Below the pieces are notes generated by a model. That model did no database searches, was not told where the DNA came from, and was given only the letters and a program-made list of their open reading frames with translations. Of a stretch of 64,000 nt of DNA, positions 42,890-50,110 are shown one piece after another. Within the stretch, counting starts at the first letter, position 1. Each line of letters starts with the position of its first letter. A program made the position numbers and the translations under genes. The stretch lies in IMG/VR virus record IMGVR_UViG_3300028786_000007, positions 36,524 through 100,523 of that record. One strand, 5' to 3'. The DNA comes from a virus.

Positions 42890-43270
42890 ATGACTGTAAA
42901 AATGAGCGGTAAGTTTCTGGCAATGTGTGTCACCGAACCGGGCGCTATGCAACTCGTGGAGACCCGCGAGGAAGGTCAGCAGGTAATCAACGAATGGTTC
43001 GCTGATGAAGAGCTTGAGCTCACCGACATTTACGGACCCGTCGAGGACCAGGAAGATTTCGGCGTGATCGAGCTGAGCGAAGGCGCGTTGAAGCTTTGGT
43101 TTGTTACGCCCTGGTTTATGGAGAACTGCCCGCTCGTTGACGGCAAGCTCTACACCATTCGTGAGACCCGCGAGCTGATCGCGGCCGGCGAACTGCCCAA
43201 GGACGCCTTGGACCCCGGTATGGAAGAGTTTGAGGCGACCACCGAAGCGATAACCACGGAGGCTGAATGA
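42890..43270 (+). CDS. hypothetical acidic protein
   Basis: This gene encodes 126 residues from the ATG at 42890 with GAGGGGAAA upstream. The protein is very acidic with a beta-rich middle (GALKLWFVTPWFMENCPLVD) and an acidic tail. Acidic small phage proteins often act as DNA mimics or inhibitors, but nothing here proves that. It overlaps the hydrolase start by four bases. Confidence 0.6.
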   Translation: MTVKMSGKFLAMCVTEPGAMQLVETREEGQQVINEWFADEELELTDIYGPVEDQEDFGVIELSEGALKLWFVTPWFMENCPLVDGKLYTIRETRELIAAGELPKDALDPGMEEFEATTEAITTEAE

Positions 43271-43905
43271 GCGACCCCGTAGACTGGGAAGCCGTCTTCG
43301 AACTCAATAAGAACTTTGATGTTGAATTCTACCGAGAGATGAAAAGGGACGAGTGGGACATGACAACACGCCCAACGACGGAAGCTGATATCCTCGCCGC
43401 TATCGCCTGGGCGATAGAGCTCCACGCTGGACAAATCCGTAAGTATGCCGGCGAGCCCTACATACAGCATCCTATTCGCGTCGCTTATGTGCTGACCAAC
43501 TTCGGCCTGCCGCGCGAAGTGGTTGCGGCCGCGGTATTGCACGATACGATGGAGGATTGCGGCACCACTTTCGAGCAGATAGAGAACCGCTTTGGTAAAA
43601 CCGTCGCAGGACTCGTCCTGGAGGTCACTGACGCTGCTAAGCCCAGCGACGGGAACCGCGCCGCTCGGGCGGCTATCAACCTCGAGCACCTCTCCAGGAG
43701 CTCCTACGGCGGAGCATCGATAAAGCTGGTAGATATCTCGGATAATGTTCCTTCTGTAACGAACGGTGATCCTAAGTTCGCCCGCGTCTACGTGCCCGAG
43801 AAGCTGGCCCAGCTTGAAGTGCTACGGCACGGCAACGCGGCGCTGTTTAATCGCGCACGGGAAATCCTGGAGTGGGCGACCACTGAGATGGGCGTGGGGG
43901 TGTAA
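43267..43905 (+). CDS. MESH1-like (p)ppGpp hydrolase (HD domain)
   Basis: This 212-residue protein has the full HD set of small alarmone hydrolases: H53 in HAGQIRKYAG, YIQHPIRVA with H68, H92-D93 in LHDTMEDCG with E96/D97, and D156 and N160 in IKLVDISDN. These coordinate manganese and remove the 3' pyrophosphate of ppGpp. No synthetase, TGS or ACT domain is attached. It probably lowers host alarmone levels to keep transcription and growth high. ATGA overlap with the upstream gene fits an operon. Confidence 0.85.
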   Translation: MSDPVDWEAVFELNKNFDVEFYREMKRDEWDMTTRPTTEADILAAIAWAIELHAGQIRKYAGEPYIQHPIRVAYVLTNFGLPREVVAAAVLHDTMEDCGTTFEQIENRFGKTVAGLVLEVTDAAKPSDGNRAARAAINLEHLSRSSYGGASIKLVDISDNVPSVTNGDPKFARVYVPEKLAQLEVLRHGNAALFNRAREILEWATTEMGVGV

Positions 43906-43907
43906 GA

Positions 43908-44144
43908 GTGGCACGCTACGAAGTGAAAATCGCAGAGGTGCGGGTGCATGAACCGAATCACCCGCGCCGGTTCTTTATCCTCGATACGGAAAGCACTGAG
44001 CCCTTCCCGAAGAATCTTGTGCGGGGTGGCAACCACGTGCTGTTGAGCTACAAGAAGCGCAAGGACGCTGACCGTACCGTGGAGAAGCTGAATAAGGGCG
44101 GCGCGGCGCGGGTGTCGACGCCTTCCGTGCGGGAGATGTGGTGA
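43908..44144 (+). CDS. hypothetical protein
   Basis: This gene encodes 78 residues from a GTG with a G-rich site upstream. It is basic, with a beta-rich N-terminus (YEVKIAEVRVHEPNHPRRF) and Lys-rich end. The stop overlaps the next start (TGATG). Confidence 0.6.
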   Translation: MARYEVKIAEVRVHEPNHPRRFFILDTESTEPFPKNLVRGGNHVLLSYKKRKDADRTVEKLNKGGAARVSTPSVREMW

Positions 44145-44383
44145 TGGCCAAGCTCTACAAAGTGCCCGTGCAATTGAATGAGGAGGAGCTCACCCGGCTC
44201 CTCCTTCTCATTGAGCTGGCGCGCGGACCGCTTAACTATCCGTACGACCTTGAGGACTTGAAGGACTCGCTGGGCGCGGCTCAGCTGCGGGCTCGTCGAA
44301 AGAAGCGTCAAGATGAAGCGCGTGCAGCTGAGCATCCTCAATCTCAATCCCGTCCGGGGAAACCCGCCCAATCGACATCTTGA
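44144..44383 (+). CDS. hypothetical protein
   Basis: This gene encodes 79 residues from the ATG at 44144 with GGGAG 8 bases upstream. The helical N-terminus (LNEEELTRLLLLIELARG) is protein-like, while the tail (RARRKKRQDEARAAEHP) is basic and overlaps 152 bases of an opposing gene. Confidence 0.55.
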   Translation: MAKLYKVPVQLNEEELTRLLLLIELARGPLNYPYDLEDLKDSLGAAQLRARRKKRQDEARAAEHPQSQSRPGKPAQSTS

Positions 44384-44705
44384 AGTCCGGCGAGGTTCGC
44401 ACCTCAACCTCGTGATTGAGGTGCGGATTGATCACGGTGTTCGCCTCAACGAAGACCCGCTCAATCACGCCGTTCTTGACAATGCCGTAGGCTTTTGCGC
44501 CGGTCGGAACCTTCGCCATGCTCACCGCAACGACCGGTTCGAAGCGGCCGTCGTCGAACATCCACCGCGGCCGGACCCAGACGTTGCCCAGGATGTCCTC
44601 GTAAATGGCAACGCTCTCACCATCTTCAGTGTTGCGGCCGTAGCCAATAAAGCGGTAGAGGCCGCCCTTCCTATGGGCGTGCGTCGGCGTCCAGTCTTCA
44701 GTCAT
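44232..44705 (-). CDS. DUF1653-like protein
   Basis: This 157-residue protein has an N-terminal half, HRKGGLYRFIGYGRNTEDGE then YEDILGNVWVRPRWMFDD, that matches the DUF1653 pattern (KGG-Y...WVRP..MF). An extra C-terminal region follows, within which it overlaps a converging gene. DUF1653 is of unknown function. The start overlaps the upstream gene by four bases. Confidence 0.7.
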   Translation of the reverse strand: MTEDWTPTHAHRKGGLYRFIGYGRNTEDGESVAIYEDILGNVWVRPRWMFDDGRFEPVVAVSMAKVPTGAKAYGIVKNGVIERVFVEANTVINPHLNHEVEVRTSPDFKMSIGRVSPDGIEIEDAQLHALHLDASFDEPAAEPRPASPSSPQGRTDS

Positions 44706-44902
44706 ACCCACCTCCTCAGGAGTCGTTCGATGCGGTATTCTTCCTTCCACCGCGCCTTAGCCTCCTCCATGACGAGTTGGGCCAGGGCGTACCGTGAAAT
44801 GGTCATGGTGTAGTATACGCCGCCATTCGCCTCGATGGGCTGTATGCAGCGCTGGCGGGCTAGGGCAGCGAGCCGACTTATGACCTCGATGGTGAGGGTC
44901 AT
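44702..44902 (-). CDS. hypothetical protein
   Basis: This 66-residue, helical, Arg-rich protein (EVISRLAALARQRCIQ; ends RIERLLRRWV) lies in the leftward run and overlaps both neighbours by four bases. It is unrecognised. Confidence 0.55.
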   Translation of the reverse strand: MTLTIEVISRLAALARQRCIQPIEANGGVYYTMTISRYALAQLVMEEAKARWKEEYRIERLLRRWV

Positions 44903-45126
44903 CCTGCGGCCTTAAATTCGCCGCACCAATAGAATTGGCCGATGCGCGGTCGGATGTTGGTGACGCCCCCGTTCGGCTGAAAGTATGGGGCCGGCGGAAA
45001 GCGGCGGCACTCAATGGTGCCCGCATGAGGCAAGAAGGCGTAGAAGCAGTCCTTGCAGGCCCAGCCCTCCGGGGAGAGGATGCTACGCGGCTGGGCCTTC
45101 TCAACAGGCTCTAGTTCTTCGGGCAT
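44899..45126 (-). CDS. small Cys-rich protein
   Basis: This 75-residue protein has the order WACKDCFYAF, ECRRFPPAP, QFYWCGEF. This gives four cysteines in the arrangement C-x2-C...C...C seen in small phage proteins likely to bind zinc. The partner is unknown. Confidence 0.65.
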   Translation of the reverse strand: MPEELEPVEKAQPRSILSPEGWACKDCFYAFLPHAGTIECRRFPPAPYFQPNGGVTNIRPRIGQFYWCGEFKAAG

Positions 45127-45551
45127 TCGATAACCTCCAACATGTCACGGTGTTGCTGAGCATGCTTTGGCCATTTGAGCTCCATGCGCTTCCAACGAGT
45201 GGCATGCTTACGATGAAAGGCGAGCTGACCCACGTCGATATCCACCCAACGCTCATGATTTGGCACAGAATAGGCGGAGATCCCGAAGCCCAGGGCGGCG
45301 AGCCGGGCGCGCTCCTCGGCGTTGAACCAACGGCGCAGGTCGGCCAGGGTACGGAAGCCGAAGATCCACGGAGAGCCCTGGGTGATCACTTCCATCGTCA
45401 CCCAGGCATTCACCGGGTGACGCGCGGGGTCTACGCCGGCCGGGTGGATCACGTCCTTGAAGCTGGTCAACGTGACTAAGCCACCGGGGTGCTCCTTCGC
45501 TATCCTATAAGGGCCGTTGCCATCATCCCGTTCGACCCGATAGACAATCAC
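45111..45551 (-). CDS. hypothetical protein
   Basis: This 146-residue soluble protein (DDGNGPYRIAKEHPGGLVTL; later EERARLAALGFGISAYSVPN) is rich in Trp and His in its C-terminal part. It resembles small phage proteins of unknown function. Confidence 0.6.
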   Translation of the reverse strand: MIVYRVERDDGNGPYRIAKEHPGGLVTLTSFKDVIHPAGVDPARHPVNAWVTMEVITQGSPWIFGFRTLADLRRWFNAEERARLAALGFGISAYSVPNHERWVDIDVGQLAFHRKHATRWKRMELKWPKHAQQHRDMLEVIECPKN

Positions 45552-45738
45552 CGACCTGCTCCGTGTAGTATTGCTCTGATAGGGCGTAGATGCGGAACTT
45601 TACTGCAGCGTCATAGAGAGTTGACGGCATAATCGCGTAGACAGGCCTGAATTCCTCAGCAGCCTGATGCATGATCTTGTTGCGAACATCCTTGGGAAGA
45701 TTGTAGTAGCGCTGGGAAACAGCGACAATCTGTTGCAT
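45523..45738 (-). CDS. hypothetical protein
   Basis: This 71-residue helical protein (YNLPKDVRNKIMHQAAEEFR) is the first gene of the run and lies just downstream of the palindromic control region at 45749-45831. Its end overlaps the next gene by 29 bases. Confidence 0.55.
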   Translation of the reverse strand: MQQIVAVSQRYYNLPKDVRNKIMHQAAEEFRPVYAIMPSTLYDAAVKFRIYALSEQYYTEQVGDCLSGRTG

Positions 45739-45748
45739 GTTGCACCCC

Positions 45749-45831
45749 TATACTCGCATAAGTAGTAGTATTCCATAAGTACTACTGTCGAGATTTTTTA
45801 AGAGATGCTTATGGAATACATGAAGAGTATA
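45749..45831. promoter_or_regulatory. nested inverted repeats, probable operator region
   Basis: TATACTC (45749-45755) mirrors GAGTATA (45825-45831). TATTCCATAAG (45769-45779) mirrors CTTATGGAATA (45808-45818). AGTAGTA (45764-45770) mirrors TACTACT (45780-45786). The first two sets share one centre. The region is AT-rich and lies between two leftward genes, so it probably carries a promoter with operators. Confidence 0.6.
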
Positions 45832-45839
45832 ACGATTCA

Positions 45840-46226
45840 TTATGGAACTTGCAAATGCTTAAGATCATCAGCTACGATGATCTTCTTGTTCCACTTCTGG
45901 GCAATGACGGCTTTATTGTCCCAGTTGCGCTTGAGGGTCTTCTCGTGTTGCCCAGTAAGGTCGATCTTGTAGCGCGCCGAAAGGGCAAGCAGCGTGTTGA
46001 GCACGTCGCCCACTTCTTCCGTGACGTTGCCGGCCGGCCTAGCGTAGACGCCTGCAAGGAGTTGCTGGGCTTTCTCAGCGTTAACGCCGGTCGCTTGGGC
46101 CAGCTCTAGGGCTTCCTCGAGGAGGCGTAGGCCGCGCTCCTCTTTGGAGAAGCAAACCTCGCGGGGGAAAGTCTTTGTCAGCCAGTTCCAGGTCTCCGCG
46201 GCGGCGACGTTGAAGTTGAGGGTCAT
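45840..46226 (-). CDS. MazG-like nucleotide pyrophosphohydrolase
   Basis: This 128-residue protein has the all-helical MazG-type pattern: LLEEALELAQ (EExxE), then EEVGDVLNTLLALSARYKID (ExxD). These acidic residues bind magnesium. MazG-type enzymes hydrolyse NTPs, dNTPs or alarmones to monophosphates. With the ppGpp hydrolase at 43.3 kb it could shape nucleotide pools; the substrate is not shown. Confidence 0.75.
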   Translation of the reverse strand: MTLNFNVAAAETWNWLTKTFPREVCFSKEERGLRLLEEALELAQATGVNAEKAQQLLAGVYARPAGNVTEEVGDVLNTLLALSARYKIDLTGQHEKTLKRNWDNKAVIAQKWNKKIIVADDLKHLQVP

Positions 46227-46498
46227 CCGGTCGGCTCCATTGGGATCAGCCCCGCGTGGCGCAGCAACCGAACTTGGTTGCGGTGCATGACTTCGAAGCT
46301 GTCGCTAATGCCCAACATCATGTAGCGGCCACCGTCTTGCACCACTTCCAGGTCGAAGCGATCCTGGCCGTATTGATTGATGAAGTCTCGCTGAGCAGCT
46401 TGCACAATAGCGTGCATGTGACCGCTGCTGGGCATTTCCGGGTTGGTGGTATCCCAACGCACAATGGCGTTGTCGATATGTGTTTTAAGCAGTGTCAT
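46223..46498 (-). CDS. hypothetical protein
   Basis: This 91-residue soluble protein (QAAQRDFINQYGQDRFDLEV, MEPTG end) is coupled by four-base overlaps to both neighbours. It is unrecognised. Confidence 0.55.
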   Translation of the reverse strand: MTLLKTHIDNAIVRWDTTNPEMPSSGHMHAIVQAAQRDFINQYGQDRFDLEVVQDGGRYMMLGISDSFEVMHRNQVRLLRHAGLIPMEPTG

Positions 46499-46673
46499 TG
46501 GCTTCCCATATTCGTTTGCGCAGGACTTCGAAGCAGCGTTCTATAACTGCTCGCGGCGAGGGCCGGCTGTCTACGTTCTTGGCACCGCCGCGACTATGGG
46601 TGAATTGCTTGCGCGGCTTGCGTACTTCCTTGACCCAGAGGCGTTGGCCCATAACGCTGTATTGTTCGCTCAT
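46485..46673 (-). CDS. small basic protein
   Basis: This 62-residue basic protein (VKEVRKPRKQFTHSRGGAKN) may bind nucleic acid. Its end overlaps the next gene by 14 bases. It is unrecognised. Confidence 0.5.
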   Translation of the reverse strand: MSEQYSVMGQRLWVKEVRKPRKQFTHSRGGAKNVDSRPSPRAVIERCFEVLRKRIWEANDTA

Positions 46674-46924
46674 GGGTGCACGTGCCCGCAGATGCAGATG
46701 GTCTTGAAGGGCCGATTGATGATGGACGCTTCGAGCTTAGCCTGCATAACACTAGCCCGGTTGCGGGGTAAGTCGCGAGATAAGCGGCGACGCAAGGCCA
46801 TCAGCTCATCGAGGATGGTCGGAGAAAACCGATAGCCTTGTTCCTCATAGCGGCGCACTAAAGTCGCCCACAGACGGCGCTCGTGGATCTCTGGGACTGT
46901 GGCTTGTTGAGAGACGCGGGCCAT
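46670..46924 (-). CDS. hypothetical protein
   Basis: This gene encodes 84 residues starting MARVSQQATVPEIHERRLW; the start overlaps the upstream stop as TAATG. It is helical and Arg-rich with C-terminal CICGHVHP. It is unrecognised. Confidence 0.55.
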   Translation of the reverse strand: MARVSQQATVPEIHERRLWATLVRRYEEQGYRFSPTILDELMALRRRLSRDLPRNRASVMQAKLEASIINRPFKTICICGHVHP

Positions 46925-47985
46925 TACAGCGCGGCCCTGTAGGCGGCCAGCCATTGCTGACGCTTTTCCTCGGTGATCTCGGTCCAATCATCGAGCTTAG
47001 AGTCCGCCTGATAACGCGCCGCGATCGCGATGTAGTCGGCCGTTAGGTTGTGGCCCTTTAGACGGTCCATCTCGCGTACAAAGCGAAACCAATACTCCTT
47101 GGTACTCGTGCCCAACAAGAAATATTTGGACACACTTCTATTGCCATGGAAGGCGTTGTATGCGTCCAAGATGCGCTGCTCGATGGTGCGCGACGCGGCC
47201 GGCTTAGCGCTAGTATCCAACACCGAACCGCGGATTACCGCCCGGCCGCCTACGACGGCTTTGTGCCAGATGCTCTTGGCATCTGGCACAAAGCCGTCGT
47301 AGGCTCGCAACGCCTTCCTGGGGAACACCTTGCTCCAATAAGCACGATAGATGTTACCTGCAGTCAGGTCCATCGGAGCACTTAACGAGCCGGCCAGCAA
47401 CTCCGCTGCGGCTTCCAGCCAGCCTTCCTGCACCTCTTTGCTCATGGTCCCGAAATCCTCGAAGGTCTTCGCGCAACCGGTGGCCGCGCTGTTCATCGCT
47501 GCGGCGATCTCGCCGATGGCCGGGCCATGCTCCGCGCGGCGGCTGGCATACTCTTCCTTGCTGGGCCCACCGTTGGCCGCGTTCCACTCAGCATACTCCT
47601 TGGTGCGGTCGGTCCACAGGACGCCCTCTTTCATCTCAACCGTGTTGAGCAGCGTTTCGACTTTCTGCACCTCCACCGTGTTGATCACGGGCACCTTGCG
47701 TTCTCGGTTAGTGCGGTCCTTGCTTTGCAGCTCATCAGCCCACCGAGCGGTATCGCTCTTGGCCCACTGCATACCCTCATCAGCGCAATGGTTTGCTCGA
47801 GCGTCCTTTAGAGCCTCACTCGCGCCCGCAAGGTTGGAGGGTAGCGCGGCTATCGAGAGAGCGGCTTCGGGCTTCCTGGGCAGGTCCATGCGACCCATAG
47901 CGGTTAATTGACGCAGCGTGTCACGGCCGGCTTCCCGCTCTTGGATAGCGACCAATGCAGAGGTGTAACGGGGATGCTGCGTCAT
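46924..47985 (-). CDS. hypothetical protein carrying a perfect internal palindrome
   Basis: This 353-residue protein is soluble and largely helical, with no recognised domain. AGGAG upstream gives a clear start. The coding sequence for residues about 228-246 (AYDGFVPDAKSIWHKAVVG) contains a perfect 26-bp inverted repeat with a 5-base loop. Base use around it resembles the rest of the gene. Confidence 0.6.
   Translation of the reverse strand: MTQHPRYTSALVAIQEREAGRDTLRQLTAMGRMDLPRKPEAALSIAALPSNLAGASEALKDARANHCADEGMQWAKSDTARWADELQSKDRTNRERKVPVINTVEVQKVETLLNTVEMKEGVLWTDRTKEYAEWNAANGGPSKEEYASRRAEHGPAIGEIAAAMNSAATGCAKTFEDFGTMSKEVQEGWLEAAAELLAGSLSAPMDLTAGNIYRAYWSKVFPRKALRAYDGFVPDAKSIWHKAVVGGRAVIRGSVLDTSAKPAASRTIEQRILDAYNAFHGNRSVSKYFLLGTSTKEYWFRFVREMDRLKGHNLTADYIAIAARYQADSKLDDWTEITEEKRQQWLAAYRAAL
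47248..47304. repeat. perfect 26-bp inverted repeat inside a gene
   Basis: Positions 47248-47273 are exactly complementary to 47279-47304, with loop TCTTG (47274-47278). The centre reads GCCAGATGC-TCTTG-GCATCTGGC and the arms reach to GCCTACG and CGTAGGC. This is far beyond chance for coding DNA. Confidence 0.95.
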
Positions 47986-48056
47986 GGCTTAATTCTCCTA
48001 GTAATCTTACATGTTGCTCTTATGCGTTGTTCGTGGGGCGCAGGCTCTCCTAGACG

Positions 48057-48257
48057 CTACACTCCCCACCACCACCTGAGAAGAACCGCGGCGAGCAGCC
48101 CGAATACAACACCGGCCCAGCCAGCAATGGCGTGCCACCGGGCGTTATTGGTTGAGCGGGTGACAACAACGGGCGTCACGCCGTCCTCGCGCCGTTGACG
48201 CTGCTTCCACCTCGGAAAGTGTTGACGCTTGCTGACCCAGTTCGACTTGAAACCCAT
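48057..48257 (-). CDS. small membrane protein
   Basis: This gene encodes 66 residues from the ATG at 48257 with AGGAG upstream. A basic N-terminal half (SKRQHFPRWKQRQRREDG) is followed by a transmembrane helix (AIAGWAGVVFGLLAAVLLRW). It has an N-in topology. Confidence 0.55.
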   Translation of the reverse strand: MGFKSNWVSKRQHFPRWKQRQRREDGVTPVVVTRSTNNARWHAIAGWAGVVFGLLAAVLLRWWWGV

Positions 48258-48264
48258 TACCCAC

Positions 48265-48471
48265 CTACTCCTGAAGACCGTCATCTTCCACAGTCTTAAT
48301 GAACGCCTCAACGCGAATAACAAGACGGTCGTGCTGCTTCCCACCAGCCTCGTCCGTGGAAGGGCAACTGCCCACCATTGCTACGTGAGCGCGCAATTCT
48401 CCCTTGGCGCGTTCCCATTGCTGGGCCTTAAGCACTGCGTAAATGTCCACGTCGTCTCTAGCTCTTGGCAT
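48265..48471 (-). CDS. small conserved phage protein
   Basis: This 68-residue protein reads KAQQWERAKGELRAHVAMVG, then HDRLVIRVEAFIKTVEDDGL. This two-helix pattern is common in small proteins of diverse phages; the function is unknown. It overlaps the upstream gene. Confidence 0.65.
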   Translation of the reverse strand: MPRARDDVDIYAVLKAQQWERAKGELRAHVAMVGSCPSTDEAGGKQHDRLVIRVEAFIKTVEDDGLQE

Positions 48472-48709
48472 TAGCCTTCTCCTGTAGAACATAAGCGAGG
48501 GCGAGTTGCCCGGCATGGCGCGCGCAATACGGCTTACCGTCGATGAGGACGGTCGCGCCATGGCGGCAGTGATAGGGGTTGTTGGCCTTACCGTAGCGAT
48601 GAGTGCGCCAGTCCTGTAGCCGCAGGGTGAGCTGGTTATCGCTGACCAGCGAGGAACACTGCGGTAACTTGCCGTGGCGAATAGGTCCGCGGATCAGGCT
48701 GACTTTCAT
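48458..48709 (-). CDS. small Cys/His protein with CxxxA...YCxxHAG motif
   Basis: This 83-residue protein has a C-terminal half, CRHGATVLIDGKPYCARHAG, with Cys and His residues suited to zinc. The protein at 60866 has a related CKLSAYWDVNGALLCERHAG, so the window holds two paralogous small zinc-type proteins. The start overlaps the upstream stop (ATGA). Confidence 0.6.
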   Translation of the reverse strand: MKVSLIRGPIRHGKLPQCSSLVSDNQLTLRLQDWRTHRYGKANNPYHCRHGATVLIDGKPYCARHAGQLALAYVLQEKANAKS

Positions 48710-48921
48710 AGCAGCCCAGCCCAGAAGGCGAAGCCGTGGATGAGGCCGACGGGCGGCACAATGATGCCGAAGAGCAGCAGCACCCAGGCGCTCGTCTTGA
48801 TGCAAAGCACAACATGCGTGGCCCACAGGGTGGCGGTTGCAAGGGCCAATATGGTGCCAGTTACGACGAGGGTAACTAGAGGCCAACCGGATAAAGTCTG
48901 TTGTCTAGAGCGCACCAGCAT
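48706..48921 (-). CDS. two-helix membrane protein
   Basis: This 71-residue protein has two hydrophobic segments (about 13-35 and 43-66) and a basic N-terminus. The size and topology resemble class II holins, but the gene is far from the endolysin, so that role is only a possibility. It is coupled to both neighbours. Confidence 0.55.
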   Translation of the reverse strand: MLVRSRQQTLSGWPLVTLVVTGTILALATATLWATHVVLCIKTSAWVLLLFGIIVPPVGLIHGFAFWAGLL

Positions 48922-49115
48922 CAGTCATCTCCTGTATTAAAGCCGCGCCCCTGAGCGGAGCGCTTGCGTCCTTTAACCTCATCATAAATGCGTTGCTTCT
49001 GTTCGGATGTCGCCGAACCAGTACGGTCGCGCCTCTCCGGGCAGTCAGCCAGCGCCAATGTCAGGCCCAGCAGCACGGCCCCGGTCAGTGGGTTGAGGCG
49101 GAGAATGGGTTGCAT
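48921..49115 (-). CDS. small exported or lipoprotein-like peptide
   Basis: This 64-residue protein has a signal-like N-terminus (LTGAVLLGLTLALADC, Cys at about 25), then a charged hydrophilic tail. The residue before the cysteine is Asp, so a lipobox is imperfect. It could be an outer-membrane lipoprotein such as a spanin subunit, but this is weak. Confidence 0.5.
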   Translation of the reverse strand: MQPILRLNPLTGAVLLGLTLALADCPERRDRTGSATSEQKQRIYDEVKGRKRSAQGRGFNTGDD

Positions 49116-49155
49116 TTACCAGGGTCCCTTGCAACAAGAAGCAACATAACGGGAA

Positions 49156-49731
49156 CTAGGTTGGCCCGCTTTGGCCGTGTTCGAAGCGTGCTGAGCGCGC
49201 AGCAGCTAACGCTGCTTTAATTTCATTATGGGTGATGATGCTATCCCAATCGTCTTCTTGTATCCAATTGCTCCAGACATGACCCATGCCAAGCTCTCCG
49301 CAAATGTCCCTGCCATAGTCGTAACACCCGTGACAGTATTTGTTGCAACAGTAATAATCCCGAGCTAATTGGACATCTCGGTCAATACCGTGTTCGTGAA
49401 AAGAGGTTATGGTAAAACGCCCTAACTCAGGACTACCCGCAAAAGCGAACACTTCATAGCCCGTGAGCTCTTGCAGAGCCTTGCATTTGCGCTCTTCTTC
49501 GGCAGTCAGAAGAGTGGGTTTGATCTCCAGCCAGATGCCATCTTGGTGCAGGCCAAGCTCCGGGGTCTCCAGCCAAAAGTCTGGAAGATACAAACCAGCA
49601 TCCCCCAAGTCATAACCTTCCTTCTCATACAGCCATGGTACGCCCAAGGCATCGAAGAATACAGCCCACCGCGCCTCCAAGCGTGAGCGGAACATGTAAC
49701 CTTTGTATCGGGTCGGGATGGGAGTGATCAT
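49156..49731 (-). CDS. PD-(D/E)XK-type nuclease-like protein
   Basis: This 191-residue protein fits a phage/actinobacterial nuclease family: RYKGYMFRSRLEARWAVFFD, LGVPWLYEKEGYDL, YLPDFWL and WLEIKP. It has the active-site order E (RLEARW), D (LPDF) and E-x-K (LEIK). The C-terminal part has five cysteines (YYCCNKYCHGCYDYGRDIC). It lies next to the candidate origin. It may process phage or host DNA. Confidence 0.7.
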   Translation of the reverse strand: MITPIPTRYKGYMFRSRLEARWAVFFDALGVPWLYEKEGYDLGDAGLYLPDFWLETPELGLHQDGIWLEIKPTLLTAEEERKCKALQELTGYEVFAFAGSPELGRFTITSFHEHGIDRDVQLARDYYCCNKYCHGCYDYGRDICGELGMGHVWSNWIQEDDWDSIITHNEIKAALAAARSARFEHGQSGPT

Positions 49732-49776
49732 GATCCAGAGTAATTCGACCCAGAAGGGTGCGCTGTCCCCGTCCTT

Positions 49777-50048
49777 CGGAACGGTGGTCGCAGAAGCGTT
49801 CCTGATCACCGTTCCGCCCAGAAGGGCCAGGATTCATGGTGCAACCCCTTATCGGAACTCCGGAACTCTCGGAACGGAAGAATAGAAATATAAGAGAAAA
49901 GAGCCCCTAGTGCCTCCTGGGCACCGTAGGATTATGCCCCGTGGAAAAATGCGAATTTATGCGATCCTTCGTTCCGTAGGTGGTGCAACACGTGACGGAG
50001 CCAGTGTTTTTCACGGAACGCACGGTCCCGTTCCGCGCACCCGGAACG
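49777..50048. repeat. cluster of ten CGGAAC(G) iteron-like repeats
   Basis: Forward copies start at 49777, 49853, 49861, 49870, 50014 and 50042. Reverse copies (CGTTCC or CGTTCCG) start at 49797, 49810, 49970 and 50029. Some pairs form dyads, for example 50014 with 50029. The density is far above expectation for a 6-7-base word. Confidence 0.75.
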
Positions 50049-50060
50049 CAAAAGCCATAA

Positions 50061-50089
50061 AAATGCCCCGCGGATGAGGCGGGGCATTT
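50061..50089 (-). terminator. bidirectional intrinsic terminator after the primase-helicase gene
   Basis: AAATGCCCCGC (50061-50071) pairs with GCGGGGCATTT (50079-50089) across 7 bases. On the minus strand the run TTTTT follows. It ends the primase-helicase transcript. Confidence 0.9.
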
Positions 50090-50110
50090 GAGCAGTGACC
50101 CCCTTCTGGG

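Larger units (their letters stand above)
49732..50110. other. candidate replication origin region
   Basis: These 379 bases lie between the nuclease start and the primase-helicase end. Ten CGGAAC(G)/CGTTCC(G) repeats lie at 49777-50048, with AT-rich patches at about 49879-49905 and 49941-49962. The placement by the primase-helicase gene suits an iteron-type origin. This is a prediction from pattern. Confidence 0.55.
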
